Made by a program: the position numbers and the translations under genes
Shown here: in pieces, positions 50,346 to 59,799 of the stretch
Numbering within the stretch: the stretch's first letter is position 1
How the letters are laid out: every line of letters begins with the position of its first letter
Notes under the pieces: generated by a model
Seen by the model: the letters and a program-made list of their open reading frames with translations, nothing else
Databases searched by the model: none
What the model was told of the DNA's origin: nothing
Source: an uncultured Clostridia bacterium
Lineage (GTDB): Bacteria; Bacillota; Clostridia; Christensenellales; Borkfalkiaceae
NCBI GenBank assembly: GCA_949878885.1
Contig: CATLBN010000009.1
Coordinates: forward strand, 1-64,000
Reading direction: 5' to 3'
DNA length: 64,000 nt

Positions 50346-52465
50346 TTTTTACTGTTTCCGCTTTTTTTAACGGAAGTTTTAACTGCGGATTTTTTTGCAG
50401 ACGTACTTTTGTTTGCTGCCGCAGTTTTAGCTGCGGTTTTTCTTGCCGCAGGCTTTTTTACAGGTTTTTCCGCGCCGTCCATAGGCGGAACTTGGGGTAT
50501 ATGAGAGCTATCTGTTTTAACTGCCTTGTGCGCGCGTTTAACCCTTGCGCGTTCGGCTTTTTCGGCTTTAAGTTCTGCTTCGGTAGCCTGTTTATACGGC
50601 ACTTCGAAAATTACCGATTCAAAAGGTCTTAAAGTAAATGTAAGTTTATACGGTCTGCCGTCGCAAAGCTCCTCTTTCGCCTGAATTTCAAGCGGACTTC
50701 CGTCGGGATATGTAGAGAAAATGCGTTTATAAACGCCGTCAACGGGCACGCCCACGCCGTATTCCCATCTTTCAACGGGCGCAAAATTGCAAACAAACAC
50801 AAGCGCGTCGTTATAATTCCAAGGATTGCGCCGTATAAAAGTAAATATGCTGCGCTGATAATCGCCGCTGTTAATCCACTCAAAAGTTACGGGACCGCCG
50901 CAGTCGTTATAAAGTACGGGGCGCTCTTTATAAATATGCAAAAGCGTGCGGAAGCAATCCAAAACCTCTCTGTGTGCCGCGTCGTCGCAAAGATGCCAAT
51001 CCAAACTCGTTTTAAAATTCCACTCGCGCTCCTGCGCAAAATCCTGCCCCATAAACAGCAGTTTTTTGCCGGGGTGCCCCATCATCATAGTATAGCAGGT
51101 TTTCAAACTGCCCAGCTTATCCATTTTGTTGCCGGGGAATTTGTTTATCATACTGCCCTTGCCGTACACCACTTCGTCGTGAGAAAGCACTAATATATAA
51201 TTTTCTTCAAAAACGTATTCAAGCGTATGCGTCATAAGACCGTGATGATAAGGACGGTAAATAGGGTCTTTATTGTAATATTTTATACTGTCGTTCATCC
51301 AGCCCATATTCCACTTTAAGCCGAAGCCGAAGCCGCCGTCTTTTGCGGGCTTGGTCATTCCGCCTATTATAGAGCTGTCTTCCGCAATTAAAAACGCGTC
51401 GGTCCGCTGTCTTAACACGCTGTTTAAATGGCGGAAAAATTCAAAACTTTCCAAATTTTCATTACCGCCGTACATATTGGGGCGCCATTCCTGCCTGCCG
51501 AAACTGTTATAAAGCATTGCGGCAACCGCGTCCACGCGCAATGCGTCTATATGATATTTTTCAACCCAGAAAAATGCCGAAGCTATTAAAAAATTGGAAA
51601 CTTCTTTTTTGCTTAAATCAAAAGCCTTGGTACCCCATTCGCCGTACTCGGCGCGCAGAGGGTCGCTGTATTCGTAAAGATTTGTTCCGTCGAAATTCGC
51701 AAGCGCAAAATCGTCTTTGGGGAAGTGCGCCGGCACCCAATCCAAAATTACGCCTATTCCGTTTTTATGCATATAATCCACAAAATACATAAAATCGTCG
51801 GGCGTGCCGTAACGCGCAGTAGGCGCGTAATAGCCCGTAACCTGATATCCCCAGGAAGGGTCAAACGGGTACTCGCAAATGCCCATAAGTTCAACGTGGG
51901 TATATCCCATCCATTTTACGTATTCGCAAAGCTCGTAGGCAAGACGGCGGTAATCCAAAAATTGGTCTTCGTCCTGTTTCCACGTATCCTTTTTCCAGCT
52001 TCCCAAATGCACTTCGTACACGGACATCGGCTTTTCCAAAAAGTTTGCGCCCTTGTTTTCCTGCCGCCACTTTTTATCGCCCCACTCGTATCTTTCAAGG
52101 TTAGCCACCACCGAAGCCGTTGCCGGTCTCAATTCGGTACGGTATGCGTACGGGTCGCTTTTTTCCACTTCGGAACCGTCGGCGCGTACAACCAAATACT
52201 TATATTTTACGCCCTCGCACATACCGGGGACAAAAAGTTCCCAAATGGAATCGTCTACCTTTTCCATAATATCGCGCCAAGGCGTCCAGCCGTTGCCGTC
52301 GGAAACAACGCATACAGCCCGCGCATTAGGCGCCCAGAGCACGAAATGAACGCCCCACACGCCGTTAATCTGCCGCAGGTGCGCGCCCATTTTGTTATAA
52401 AGTTCGTAGTGAGTGCCGTGATGGAACAAATATCTGTCCAAATCTCCGAAAAACTTGTTTTCCAT
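50342..52465 (-). CDS. glgB: 1,4-alpha-glucan branching enzyme with histone-H1-like tail
   Basis: A 707-residue GH13 enzyme that makes alpha-1,6 branches in glycogen. The N-terminal CBM48 domain (FVLWAPNARAVCVVSDGNGW) is followed by the catalytic domain, with the nucleophile Asp in DALRVDAVAAMLY, the acid/base Glu in FLIAEDSSIIGG and the third Asp in LVLSHDEVVYGKGSM. ELMGICEYPFDPSWGYQVTG is typical of branching enzymes. The last 40 residues are unusual: a Lys/Ala-rich, Pro-containing tail (KKPAARKTAAKTAAANKSTS) with 12 lysines, resembling histone H1 or bacterial HctB-like DNA-binding tails and not part of the fold. It follows a GH13 hydrolase gene by 50 bases. Confidence 0.94.
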   Translation of the reverse strand: MENKFFGDLDRYLFHHGTHYELYNKMGAHLRQINGVWGVHFVLWAPNARAVCVVSDGNGWTPWRDIMEKVDDSIWELFVPGMCEGVKYKYLVVRADGSEVEKSDPYAYRTELRPATASVVANLERYEWGDKKWRQENKGANFLEKPMSVYEVHLGSWKKDTWKQDEDQFLDYRRLAYELCEYVKWMGYTHVELMGICEYPFDPSWGYQVTGYYAPTARYGTPDDFMYFVDYMHKNGIGVILDWVPAHFPKDDFALANFDGTNLYEYSDPLRAEYGEWGTKAFDLSKKEVSNFLIASAFFWVEKYHIDALRVDAVAAMLYNSFGRQEWRPNMYGGNENLESFEFFRHLNSVLRQRTDAFLIAEDSSIIGGMTKPAKDGGFGFGLKWNMGWMNDSIKYYNKDPIYRPYHHGLMTHTLEYVFEENYILVLSHDEVVYGKGSMINKFPGNKMDKLGSLKTCYTMMMGHPGKKLLFMGQDFAQEREWNFKTSLDWHLCDDAAHREVLDCFRTLLHIYKERPVLYNDCGGPVTFEWINSGDYQRSIFTFIRRNPWNYNDALVFVCNFAPVERWEYGVGVPVDGVYKRIFSTYPDGSPLEIQAKEELCDGRPYKLTFTLRPFESVIFEVPYKQATEAELKAEKAERARVKRAHKAVKTDSSHIPQVPPMDGAEKPVKKPAARKTAAKTAAANKSTSAKKSAVKTSVKKSGNSKK

Positions 52466-52515
52466 AATCTACCCCTATATCTTTATTGCGCTTTAAGCGC
52501 ATTTATACAAAAGAG

Positions 52516-54558
52516 TTAATCCTCTTTAAAGTTAAAATAATATACCGCTCCCGACTGTTCGGGCAAGGTTACGAAAAGTCTGCCGTAGCGAACGTCGGAT
52601 ACTTGTTCTTCATCGTTAAATCCTCCGTTTCCGCAGAAAAATTTTCTTTTCATAACTCTGTTTTCGCGCGGAACGCCCAATTCCCATACAGGAACGCTCA
52701 AAGAAATTTCGGCATCGTTACTGTTAATTACAACTACGCAGCACTCGTTTTCGTCAAACCTTCCGTAACAAATATAACCGTTGCCTGCGTCAAGCGCTTT
52801 AATGCTGCCCATTTTTAAGCACTTTACGCGCTTTCTAAGCGCTATCGCCGCTTTGTGGAATTGCAAAAGCGCCGCGTCCTCGTTTCCCCAAGGATAGGTT
52901 CTGCGGTTGTCCGGGTCGGTCCAGCCTACCTGACCGGCTTCGTCGCCGTAATACAGTCCGGGTGCTCCCGGCCAGCTCATCTGAATTAACACCGCAAGCT
53001 GCATAACGCGCTTGTCTACGCCGTAAGACGCCGCCTGCGGACCCATTGTGCGCAGCGTCCCCACGGTACGGTTAGTACGCGTTAAAAAGCGCGAATGGTC
53101 GTGATTGGAAAGCTGATTTAAAGCCGAATCCAGTGCAGGTCTGGGGAACTTGCTCATATTTTTAAACATACTGTCAAAAAAATGTTTACCGTCTCCTAAC
53201 CTGTTGCCGTCAAAATCTTCGCTGTGCTTTTCCATTCCCGTCAAAAACCACGTTACGGGTTCCATAAATGCGTCGTAGTTCATTACGGAATCCCACTCGC
53301 CGCCGTAAAGCCAACTTTCGGGAGAACCGTAGTGTTCCGCAAAAATAAGCGCTTCGGAATTTTTTTCGCGTACTCTTTCGTGGAATTTGCGCCAGAATTT
53401 ATGATTGTATTTTAAACTGTGCCCCAAATCCGCGGCAACGTCAAGCCTCCAACCGTCGCAGTTGTACGGTTCGGAAACCCATTTGCCGCCCGTAGATAAA
53501 ATATACTCCTCAAGCTCGGGACTGTGCTCGTAATCGAGCTTTGGCAATGTAGCGTAGCCCCACCAACCTTCGTAATCGCTTTTGTCCTCTTTGGGTTTTG
53601 TAAATCTGAAATAGCTTCTGTAAGGGCTTTTTGCCGATTGGTAAGCGCCGACGGCAAACCCTTCTTTGTTTAAATAAATTCCCTCTTTGTCAAGCCATTT
53701 GTTAAACGAACCGCAGTGGTTGAAAACGCCGTCTATAATAACGCGCATTCCGCGGGAATGAATTTCTTTTACAAGCTCTGCAAAATATTTATTGCTTTTT
53801 TCAAGGTTTTCCTTAGAAGTTACTCTCTTTATATACTTAGGAGCAAATCCGTTATGCGTTTCCCAATGCTGCATACGATAATCGTCGTCAACTTCTATAA
53901 TCGCCAAATGCGGGTCGATATGGTCGTAATCCTGAGTATCGTACTTATGGTTAGAAGGAGAAACAAATACGGGATTTAAATAAATAACTTCTATTCCCAA
54001 ATTCTGCAAATAGTCTAACTTTTGCCAAATCCCCTGCAAATCGCCGCCGTAAAAATTATTTACGTCTAAAACGTCGGGGTATTTATCCCATTCGCGCACT
54101 CTGCGCGAATGTCCGCCCGTATAATAATATTCGTTGTCTTCAACGTCGTTGTCCGGATTGCCGTTGCAAAATCTGTCGGGAAAAATCTGATAATAAACGG
54201 CGCCTTTTGCCCAATCGGGCACTTTAAAATTTGGAACAAACGAAAAATCGTATTCTTCCTGCGGATTTTCAACGCAGCCCAGCCTGTTATAGCAAACCTT
54301 TTCGTCATCGTCGAAAAGTTCAAAATGATAGCGCACGGGTTTTTCCGTGCAGGTAAAAGACATTTCGTACCAATCGAAAGCTTCAAACGAGCGATACTTG
54401 GTCATAGCCCGTTTTACTCCGTTGATTTTTGCGTAAACTTTAATTACGTCGTTTGCAAGCGTTCTTATGCGCAGGGTAACCCTATCGCCGGATTTAGGTT
54501 CGTAAGGTGTTTTAAAGTATTCCGTTTCGTCGCTGAAAAGCGCTTTTCTGCTAATCAT
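52516..54558 (-). CDS. GH13 alpha-glycosidase (neopullulanase/cyclomaltodextrinase type)
   Basis: A 680-residue intracellular enzyme (no signal peptide). An N-terminal beta domain of about 115 residues precedes the catalytic barrel, which opens with GAVYYQIFPDRFCNGNP. The catalytic Asp is in GWRLDVAADLGHS, the Glu in ALIFAEHYGSPESW and the third Asp in LSNHDHSRFLTRT. The N-terminal domain and the length fit the GH13_20 group that hydrolyses cyclodextrins, pullulan and maltodextrins. It starts at ATG 54558 behind AAAGGACGG and is followed by glgB, so the operon remodels storage or imported alpha-glucan. Confidence 0.9.
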   Translation of the reverse strand: MISRKALFSDETEYFKTPYEPKSGDRVTLRIRTLANDVIKVYAKINGVKRAMTKYRSFEAFDWYEMSFTCTEKPVRYHFELFDDDEKVCYNRLGCVENPQEEYDFSFVPNFKVPDWAKGAVYYQIFPDRFCNGNPDNDVEDNEYYYTGGHSRRVREWDKYPDVLDVNNFYGGDLQGIWQKLDYLQNLGIEVIYLNPVFVSPSNHKYDTQDYDHIDPHLAIIEVDDDYRMQHWETHNGFAPKYIKRVTSKENLEKSNKYFAELVKEIHSRGMRVIIDGVFNHCGSFNKWLDKEGIYLNKEGFAVGAYQSAKSPYRSYFRFTKPKEDKSDYEGWWGYATLPKLDYEHSPELEEYILSTGGKWVSEPYNCDGWRLDVAADLGHSLKYNHKFWRKFHERVREKNSEALIFAEHYGSPESWLYGGEWDSVMNYDAFMEPVTWFLTGMEKHSEDFDGNRLGDGKHFFDSMFKNMSKFPRPALDSALNQLSNHDHSRFLTRTNRTVGTLRTMGPQAASYGVDKRVMQLAVLIQMSWPGAPGLYYGDEAGQVGWTDPDNRRTYPWGNEDAALLQFHKAAIALRKRVKCLKMGSIKALDAGNGYICYGRFDENECCVVVINSNDAEISLSVPVWELGVPRENRVMKRKFFCGNGGFNDEEQVSDVRYGRLFVTLPEQSGAVYYFNFKED

Positions 54559-54611
54559 TTAAACCGTCCTTTAATAGATGTTTACAACAAAGCGGCAAAA
54601 CCGCCTTAAAA

Positions 54612-54640
54612 ATTGTAGCATACAGTATAAACAAAGTCAA
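54612..54640 (-). promoter_or_regulatory. Promoter of the alpha-glucan operon
   Basis: On the minus strand TTGACT (54635-54640), 17 bases and TACAAT (54612-54617), with extended -10 TGC. Confidence 0.65.
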
Positions 54641-54679
54641 TATCGTATTTCCAAATTTAGGCAGACAAATACGTAAAAA

Positions 54680-54701
54680 CCGCGGCTTTATTAAGCCGCG
54701 G
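54680..54701 (-). terminator. Terminator after the YitT pair
   Basis: CCGCGGCTT (54680-54688) pairs with AAGCCGCGG (54693-54701); TTTTTACG follows on the minus strand. Confidence 0.8.
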
Positions 54702-54721
54702 CCGAAAATTTATATTTATTG

Positions 54722-55621
54722 CTATTCCGCCGTATCTCTGAAACCTTTGCCCAAAATTTCGTTAGTATCGGTTAAAATTACAAACGCCTGCGGGTCGCCG
54801 GCAAGGATACGCGCTTTAAGTTTTAAAGCTTCGCCGTGTTTAAGCACGGTTATCATAACCGTTTTTAGCTCTCCCGAATATCCGCCCTTTGCTTTGTAAG
54901 AAGTAAAACCGCGGTGCATTGTATCTAAAATAAACGGCGCAATTAGTTCCGGATTGGAAGTTATTATGGTTACGAATTTGTTTTTGCCTATGCTCTCTAT
55001 TACGCCGTCCACAAGAAAAGCTTTTGTAAACAAGCCCAAAAGCGAAAACAGACCCGTTTGAATATCAAATATAAAAAACGTTGACGAAGCTATTAAAAAA
55101 TCGGTTGCAAGCAGCGCTCTGCCGACTTTTATTTTTGTAAATTTTTTAATTATAAGCGCAACTATATCGGTGCCGCCAGACGATGCTTTACAGTTGAAAA
55201 TTATAGCCGCGCCTGCGCCTGTAAGTAGCATAGCCAGCATAAATTCCAAAAAAATTTGGTCGGTCATAGGCAGTTTAACGGGGATAAATTTCATCAGCCA
55301 CATTTCAAACGAATAGACCAAACTGCAATAAACTGTTTTTGCCGTGCCCTTCCAGCCCAAAAAAATCAAACCCAGAACAAGCAGAAAAACGTTTATTATA
55401 ATCATAATTTCCGTTTGCCCGAGCCAAGGTACGAGCGGCGTTAAATAACGGGTTAAAATTATAGATAGACCGCTGACTCCGCCCGTTGCAAAGTTGTTGG
55501 GCGCTTTAAAAAAATATACGCCCGCGGCAAGAAGCAGCGTTCCCAAATTCAGAAACGCCCAATATGCAACGGCGTCTTTTACTTTTTTACCGTTGATTTT
55601 TTCGACGTTTTTTCCGCCCAT
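54722..55621 (-). CDS. YitT family membrane protein (DUF161/DUF2179)
   Basis: A 299-residue protein with a membrane part of about five or six helices (FFKAPNNFATGGVSGLSIIL is the hallmark) and a soluble C-terminal DUF2179 domain (VTIITSNPELIAPFILDTMH, then GFTSYKAKGGYSGELKTVMI). The motif NCKASSGGTDIVALIIKKFT is conserved. YitT proteins are widespread in Bacillota; their function is not settled. The start is ATG 55621, 14 bases after the paralogous gene, without a strong ribosome site. The two paralogues in tandem suggest a heteromeric complex. Confidence 0.9.
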   Translation of the reverse strand: MGGKNVEKINGKKVKDAVAYWAFLNLGTLLLAAGVYFFKAPNNFATGGVSGLSIILTRYLTPLVPWLGQTEIMIIINVFLLVLGLIFLGWKGTAKTVYCSLVYSFEMWLMKFIPVKLPMTDQIFLEFMLAMLLTGAGAAIIFNCKASSGGTDIVALIIKKFTKIKVGRALLATDFLIASSTFFIFDIQTGLFSLLGLFTKAFLVDGVIESIGKNKFVTIITSNPELIAPFILDTMHRGFTSYKAKGGYSGELKTVMITVLKHGEALKLKARILAGDPQAFVILTDTNEILGKGFRDTAE

Positions 55622-55635
55622 AAACTAACCTGCGG

Positions 55636-56736
55636 CTAAAAAGTGCCGCCGAAACCCTTGCCGAGTATTTCGTTGGCGTCGGTAATAATTACAAACGCCG
55701 CGGGGTCTACTTCCTTTACTTTGCCCTTTATTTTAAGCGCCTCGCCGCGCTTGCAAACAGTTATAAGCACTTTTTTCTGCTCGTGCGTGTATCCGCCTTC
55801 CGCGTCGTACATGGTGTAACCGTGTTTTATTACGTTTAATATATAATCGGATATAACTTCGTAATTACTTGTAATTATGGTTATATATTTTGTTTTACCA
55901 AAGCTTTCTATAACGCCGTCTAAAAGGAACGTTCTTGCAAACAGTCCCAAGAAAGAGTACAGCGCCGTTTCAATGCTTTTAAACGTATAAATGGAAACGG
56001 TTGCAACAATTAAATCCACTATTAAAAGCGCAACGCCTACGTTCATTTTTGTAAATTTTTTAAGTATAAGCGCAATTATATCGGTGCCGCCAGACGATGC
56101 GTTGCAGTTGAAAATCATTGCGCCGCCAACGCCGAAAAGCAGAATGGCATAGCAAAGTTCCAAAAACGGATTGTTTGTAAGCGGCGCTTCAAGCGGAATA
56201 AATCTTTCGAAAATCCAAATAAGCCCCGTATATAAAAGCGAACAGTAAATCGTACGGAACGTACACTGCTTACCTAAAATTATAAGCCCTATAATAAGCA
56301 GCCCTACGTTTATAATTAGCATAATTACCGCTTGCGAAAGCGGTATGAATTTTGCCAAAATTATAGAAAGCCCCGCAACGCCGCCCGTTGCAAAGTTGTT
56401 CGGTACTTGAAAAAAGTAAACGCTTAGCGACATCATAAAAGCGCCTACGTTTATAAGTATCCACCTAAGCGCCGTACGCATATTCTGTTCTTTTTTGGTA
56501 AGCACTTTATCCGGATATACTTTTAAGCCGTTGCCGATATCGGTCATAGGCGCAGCTTCCGCCGCCGCCTGCTCCGCATTTCCGCAGACTTCCGGCTGCT
56601 GAGTATTTTCTACTTCCGAAGGCTGCTCCGCGGCAGTATTTTCCGCTTTAGTTTCTTCTTCGCCGCAAGGCGTTTCTTCAGCTACGGCAACGTCGTCTGC
56701 CGTAATTTCATTCACTTTCGGTTTGTGTTTTTTCAT
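55636..56736 (-). CDS. YitT family membrane protein with acidic N-terminal extension
   Basis: A 366-residue paralogue of the next gene. From about residue 84 the architecture is standard: membrane helices including FFQVPNNFATGGVAGLSIIL and NCNASSGGTDIIALILKKFT, then DUF2179 (ITIITSNYEVISDYILNVIK, then GYTMYDAEGGYTHEQKKVLI). The first roughly 80 residues are extra, low in complexity and very acidic (AVAEETPCGEEETKAENTA), without a hydrophobic segment, so they should lie in the cytoplasm. The start is ATG 56736 and the promoter is at 56770-56798. It is first in the two-gene operon. Confidence 0.9.
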   Translation of the reverse strand: MKKHKPKVNEITADDVAVAEETPCGEEETKAENTAAEQPSEVENTQQPEVCGNAEQAAAEAAPMTDIGNGLKVYPDKVLTKKEQNMRTALRWILINVGAFMMSLSVYFFQVPNNFATGGVAGLSIILAKFIPLSQAVIMLIINVGLLIIGLIILGKQCTFRTIYCSLLYTGLIWIFERFIPLEAPLTNNPFLELCYAILLFGVGGAMIFNCNASSGGTDIIALILKKFTKMNVGVALLIVDLIVATVSIYTFKSIETALYSFLGLFARTFLLDGVIESFGKTKYITIITSNYEVISDYILNVIKHGYTMYDAEGGYTHEQKKVLITVCKRGEALKIKGKVKEVDPAAFVIITDANEILGKGFGGTF

Positions 56737-56769
56737 ACCATTTGTTTACCTTGAATTTAAAGCCAATAA

Positions 56770-56798
56770 ATCATATCATAACGGCAATCCGTTGTCAA
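56770..56798 (-). promoter_or_regulatory. Promoter of the YitT operon
   Basis: On the minus strand TTGACA (56793-56798), 17 bases and TATGAT (56770-56775). Confidence 0.65.
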
Positions 56799-56855
56799 TA
56801 GAAAAAAATGCCAATTTCATAAAACAAGTTACGCTTATATTTTGGTTTTAAAAAA

Positions 56856-56876
56856 GAGGACGCCGTAAGCGTCCTC
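56856..56876 (-). terminator. Terminator after the aldolase gene
   Basis: GAGGACGC (56856-56863) pairs with GCGTCCTC (56869-56876); TTTTTTAAAACC follows on the minus strand. Confidence 0.8.
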
Positions 56877-56888
56877 AAAAACTTTAAG

Positions 56889-57503
56889 TTATTTTACCAA
56901 AGCTACCGCCGCCTTGGTTTTTTCTTCTATTTGTTCGGGCGTACCGCTCATCATCCAGCTTCCGCCGCAAGCAAGAATTTTATCGTATGCAAGATATTCT
57001 TTTATATTTTCTTCGTTAATTCCGCCCGTGGGCATAATACGCAGATAAGGGAATGCGGCGCAAATGGCTTTTATTGTTTTAAGTCCGCCGTAATTGGACG
57101 CGGGGAAGAATTTTAAAACGGTAAGTCCTTTTGAAATTGCCGCCATAGCCTCGGTAGGCGTTACTATACCGGGTAAATACAGCAAGCCGCGCTCTTTGCA
57201 GCAGTCGGCAACCTCCTCGGAAAAACCGGGAGATACAATAAATTTAGAGCCGGCTTCAATAGCCTTTTCGCATTGTTCTCTGTTAATAACGGTACCTGCG
57301 CCTACTAGCATATCGGGGAAATTTTTTACGGTTAACGCAATGGCTTCCGCCGCGCAGGGTGTACGGAAAGTGATTTCCGCGCAGGGCAGTCCTCCGTTTA
57401 CAAGCGCCTGCATTTTAGGCAGAGTTTCCTCCAAAGTATTAAGCACCACCACTGGCACTATTTTAGTATTGCCTATTTTTTCTATAAGCTGTTCCTTATT
57501 CAT
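56889..57503 (-). CDS. eda: KDPG/KHG aldolase
   Basis: A 204-residue class I aldolase that cleaves 2-keto-3-deoxy-6-phosphogluconate to pyruvate and glyceraldehyde 3-phosphate. The catalytic Glu is in PCAEITFRTPCA, the Schiff-base Lys in LTVLKFFPASNYGG, and the phosphate loop is RIMPTGGINEENI. VGAGTVINREQCEKAIEAG and FIVSPGFSEEVA are family hallmarks. The start is ATG 57503 behind AGGAGG. It is monocistronic, but completes with kdgK (49260) a route from KDG to central metabolism, as used in uronic acid degradation. Confidence 0.94.
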   Translation of the reverse strand: MNKEQLIEKIGNTKIVPVVVLNTLEETLPKMQALVNGGLPCAEITFRTPCAAEAIALTVKNFPDMLVGAGTVINREQCEKAIEAGSKFIVSPGFSEEVADCCKERGLLYLPGIVTPTEAMAAISKGLTVLKFFPASNYGGLKTIKAICAAFPYLRIMPTGGINEENIKEYLAYDKILACGGSWMMSGTPEQIEEKTKAAVALVK

Positions 57504-57541
57504 TTTTTCCTCCTGAAACCGATTAGGTTAATACTGCTTGA

Positions 57542-57570
57542 ATTATATCACTTACTTTTTGCGTTTGCAA
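57542..57570 (-). promoter_or_regulatory. Promoter of the aldolase gene
   Basis: On the minus strand TTGCAA (57565-57570), 17 bases and TATAAT (57542-57547). Confidence 0.65.
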
Positions 57571-57610
57571 TACAGAAAATATAAAATATTGCAAAAACTT
57601 TAAGCCTGTA

Positions 57611-58744
57611 TCAATCGACTTTAAGCCCCCAGCAACGGCGGCGTTTTACAAGCTGTTTATCGAAATTTTTCCAAAGATTCTGAACGTTGTCGTTTGTTTC
57701 CAATTCGGGTCCGGTTTCAAGATATTTAACGCCGAGTTTTATAAGCCCGTTTAAACAGCTGTTCATAATTACCGCAACCGAACCTTTATTGTTTTCTTCT
57801 TTGGTTACGCCTATGCTCATCATATCCGCAACCTCGATATGCTTCATTGCTTTAAGATATGCAAACACCGCTTTGGGGAACAAACTGCCGCGCGCTTTTT
57901 GCAAAACTTTATTCATAGAAGGCATTAAAAATCCGTACGCCACAACTTTATCGTTCTTTAATATAACAGAGGCAAGCTCGGGCACGAGAATTGTAAAAAT
58001 CGTATTTGTTTCGCGCTTTTTCTGCTTTTCGTTAAGCGGACTTGTGCCGTACAAATGCGCAAAGGCTTCGTCGAGAACGCCCAAGCACTGTATAATATAG
58101 TCCGCAAGCTTTTTCTTGTCGTGTTTTAAAAGATATTTAACGTCCAACTCGGTATATCCGTTTTTCCGCAATATAATTTTGCTGAGTTTATTCAGCCGCT
58201 CGTCGGGCTTTTCGGGAACGGTTATTCTGTAACTGTTCCAGTCTACAATTTTGTACGCTCCAAGCTTTTGCATATGCTCTGCGTAATACGGATAATTGTA
58301 AATTTCTATATAAGTACTGTCTTTATCAAAGCCCTCAATCAGCATTCCCTCCTCGTTTAAGTCGGAAAAACTGATAGGACCTATAATTTCGTTCATTCCG
58401 AGTTCTTTCGCCCACTTAAAAAGCTCGGCAAACAGCGCTTTGGTAACTTCAAAATCGTCTATTACGTCAAACCTGGTAAAACGCAGCTGCTTTAATCCTG
58501 TTTTTTGATTTGAACCGCGATGCCAAATACCTGCAATTCTGCCTACAAGTTTACCGTTTTTATACGCCAAAAACATTTTGCAGTCGGCAAAGCGGAAAGC
58601 GTCGTTTATTTGCGGGTCGAATTCCGCAAATTCGTCTGCGTAAAGATTGGGCACGGCGTGAGGATTTCCGCGATACAAATCTATTATAAATTTAAAAAAT
58701 TTTTTTTTATCGCTTTTTGAAGATATCTCTTTAACTTCTATCAT
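57611..58744 (-). CDS. Acyltransferase-like protein (GNAT fold, YghO-like)
   Basis: A 377-residue soluble protein. The N-terminal half begins KKFFKFIIDLYRGNPHAVPN and contains FADCKMFLAYKNGKLVGRIA, with the fold and spacing of N-acetyltransferases. GPISFSDLNEEGMLIEGFDK and the C-terminal VAYGFLMPSMNKVLQKARG with GVKYLETGPELETNDNVQNL resemble the YghO group of long GNAT-like proteins of unknown substrate. The start ATG 58744 overlaps the end of the degV gene by 14 bases and has GGAGAAACGGG upstream, so the two are coupled. A link to lipid or fatty-acid metabolism is suggested only by that neighbour. Confidence 0.75.
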   Translation of the reverse strand: MIEVKEISSKSDKKKFFKFIIDLYRGNPHAVPNLYADEFAEFDPQINDAFRFADCKMFLAYKNGKLVGRIAGIWHRGSNQKTGLKQLRFTRFDVIDDFEVTKALFAELFKWAKELGMNEIIGPISFSDLNEEGMLIEGFDKDSTYIEIYNYPYYAEHMQKLGAYKIVDWNSYRITVPEKPDERLNKLSKIILRKNGYTELDVKYLLKHDKKKLADYIIQCLGVLDEAFAHLYGTSPLNEKQKKRETNTIFTILVPELASVILKNDKVVAYGFLMPSMNKVLQKARGSLFPKAVFAYLKAMKHIEVADMMSIGVTKEENNKGSVAVIMNSCLNGLIKLGVKYLETGPELETNDNVQNLWKNFDKQLVKRRRCWGLKVD

Positions 58745-59627
58745 CAGCCCGTTTCTCCAAATCTACAGGGCGCTTATCCGCTATAAATATAACGCCCAGA
58801 GTATCCGGTCCGCAGTGCGAACCTATAACAGGTCCTACCGTTTGCCTAACCGTTTTTGCGTCGGGACGTTTCGCTTTTATAAGCGCTTCCAATTCGGCGC
58901 CGTCTTCTTTGCAGTCGGCGTCGATAATATATACGCTGTATTCGGTACCGGAAAGCTGTTTAATAACCTTATCCGCAAGCGCTCGTATTGCTTTTTTACG
59001 TCCCAAAACTTTTTCCAAAACGCAAAGTCCGCCGTCGGCGCCTACTGTAAGTACGGGTTTAATGGAAAGCAGCGTGCCTGCAACCGCAGACGTTGCCGAA
59101 AGCCTGCCGCCGCGTTTGAGGTGCATTAAATCGTCAACAACAAAATATACCGCAACCCTGTTTGTAAAATTATTTAAAAATTCAATAATTTCCGCGTCGG
59201 AAGCGCCTTGCCGCTTTAATTGAACGGCGGCTTCTACCTGTATTCCCGCGCCAAGCGATATAGACGCCGTATCGAAAACCGTACAGGTGCGCTCGGGATA
59301 ACGTTCTTTTAAATCTTTAAGCGCCGAATCGAGCTGAGCGAAAGTACCGCTCATTTTGTGCGAAAAACTTATATACAGCACGTCTTCTCCCGCTTCGAAA
59401 TATGGCGTTAAAATTTCTTTGTAGTTTTCGGGATTAAGCGCCATTGTCTTTGGAACGGTACCTCCGCGCACAGCACCGTAAAATTTATCAAAATCCGTAT
59501 TTTTGCCTAAATCGTAAAAATATTCTTCTCCGCCGTAGCTGTACGGCATCGAAATGAAATTTATGCCAAGTTCGCTTAATCTGCTATGCCAAAGTTCGCA
59601 GTTTGAATCACATAAAATAACGCTCAT
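58731..59627 (-). CDS. DegV family protein (fatty-acid binding)
   Basis: A 298-residue protein of the DegV/FakB type. It begins MSVILCDSNCELWHSRLSEL, and contains VLYISFSHKMSGTFAQLDSA and CTVFDTASISLGAGIQVEAA, both typical of the fatty-acid pocket, then VDDLMHLKRGGRLSATSAVA and TLLSIKPVLTV. FakB proteins present fatty acids to the kinase FakA; no fakA is in the window. I choose ATG 59627 because AAAGGAG lies upstream; the frame could extend 31 codons further into a non-coding-like stretch overlapping the promoter. Confidence 0.92.
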   Translation of the reverse strand: MSVILCDSNCELWHSRLSELGINFISMPYSYGGEEYFYDLGKNTDFDKFYGAVRGGTVPKTMALNPENYKEILTPYFEAGEDVLYISFSHKMSGTFAQLDSALKDLKERYPERTCTVFDTASISLGAGIQVEAAVQLKRQGASDAEIIEFLNNFTNRVAVYFVVDDLMHLKRGGRLSATSAVAGTLLSIKPVLTVGADGGLCVLEKVLGRKKAIRALADKVIKQLSGTEYSVYIIDADCKEDGAELEALIKAKRPDAKTVRQTVGPVIGSHCGPDTLGVIFIADKRPVDLEKRADDRS

Positions 59628-59664
59628 ATTTTCTCCTTTTTCTTTTAATTCTCTCTTATTAATC

Positions 59665-59693
59665 ATTTTATCGAATTTTGTCGATTTTGTCAA
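59665..59693 (-). promoter_or_regulatory. Promoter of the degV operon
   Basis: On the minus strand TTGACA (59688-59693), 17 bases and TAAAAT (59665-59670). Confidence 0.65.
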
Positions 59694-59742
59694 TAAAATT
59701 ATATAAAAGCAAAACGGCAATATATGTTATCTGCCAAATAAA

Positions 59743-59773
59743 ACGGCGCGGATTGACAGGCAATCCGCGCCGT
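59743..59773 (-). terminator. Terminator after the 59800 gene
   Basis: ACGGCGCGGATTG (59743-59755) pairs with CAATCCGCGCCGT (59761-59773) around ACAGG. Confidence 0.75.
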
Positions 59774-59799
59774 ATTTATCCGAAAATCCGAATAGCAAA

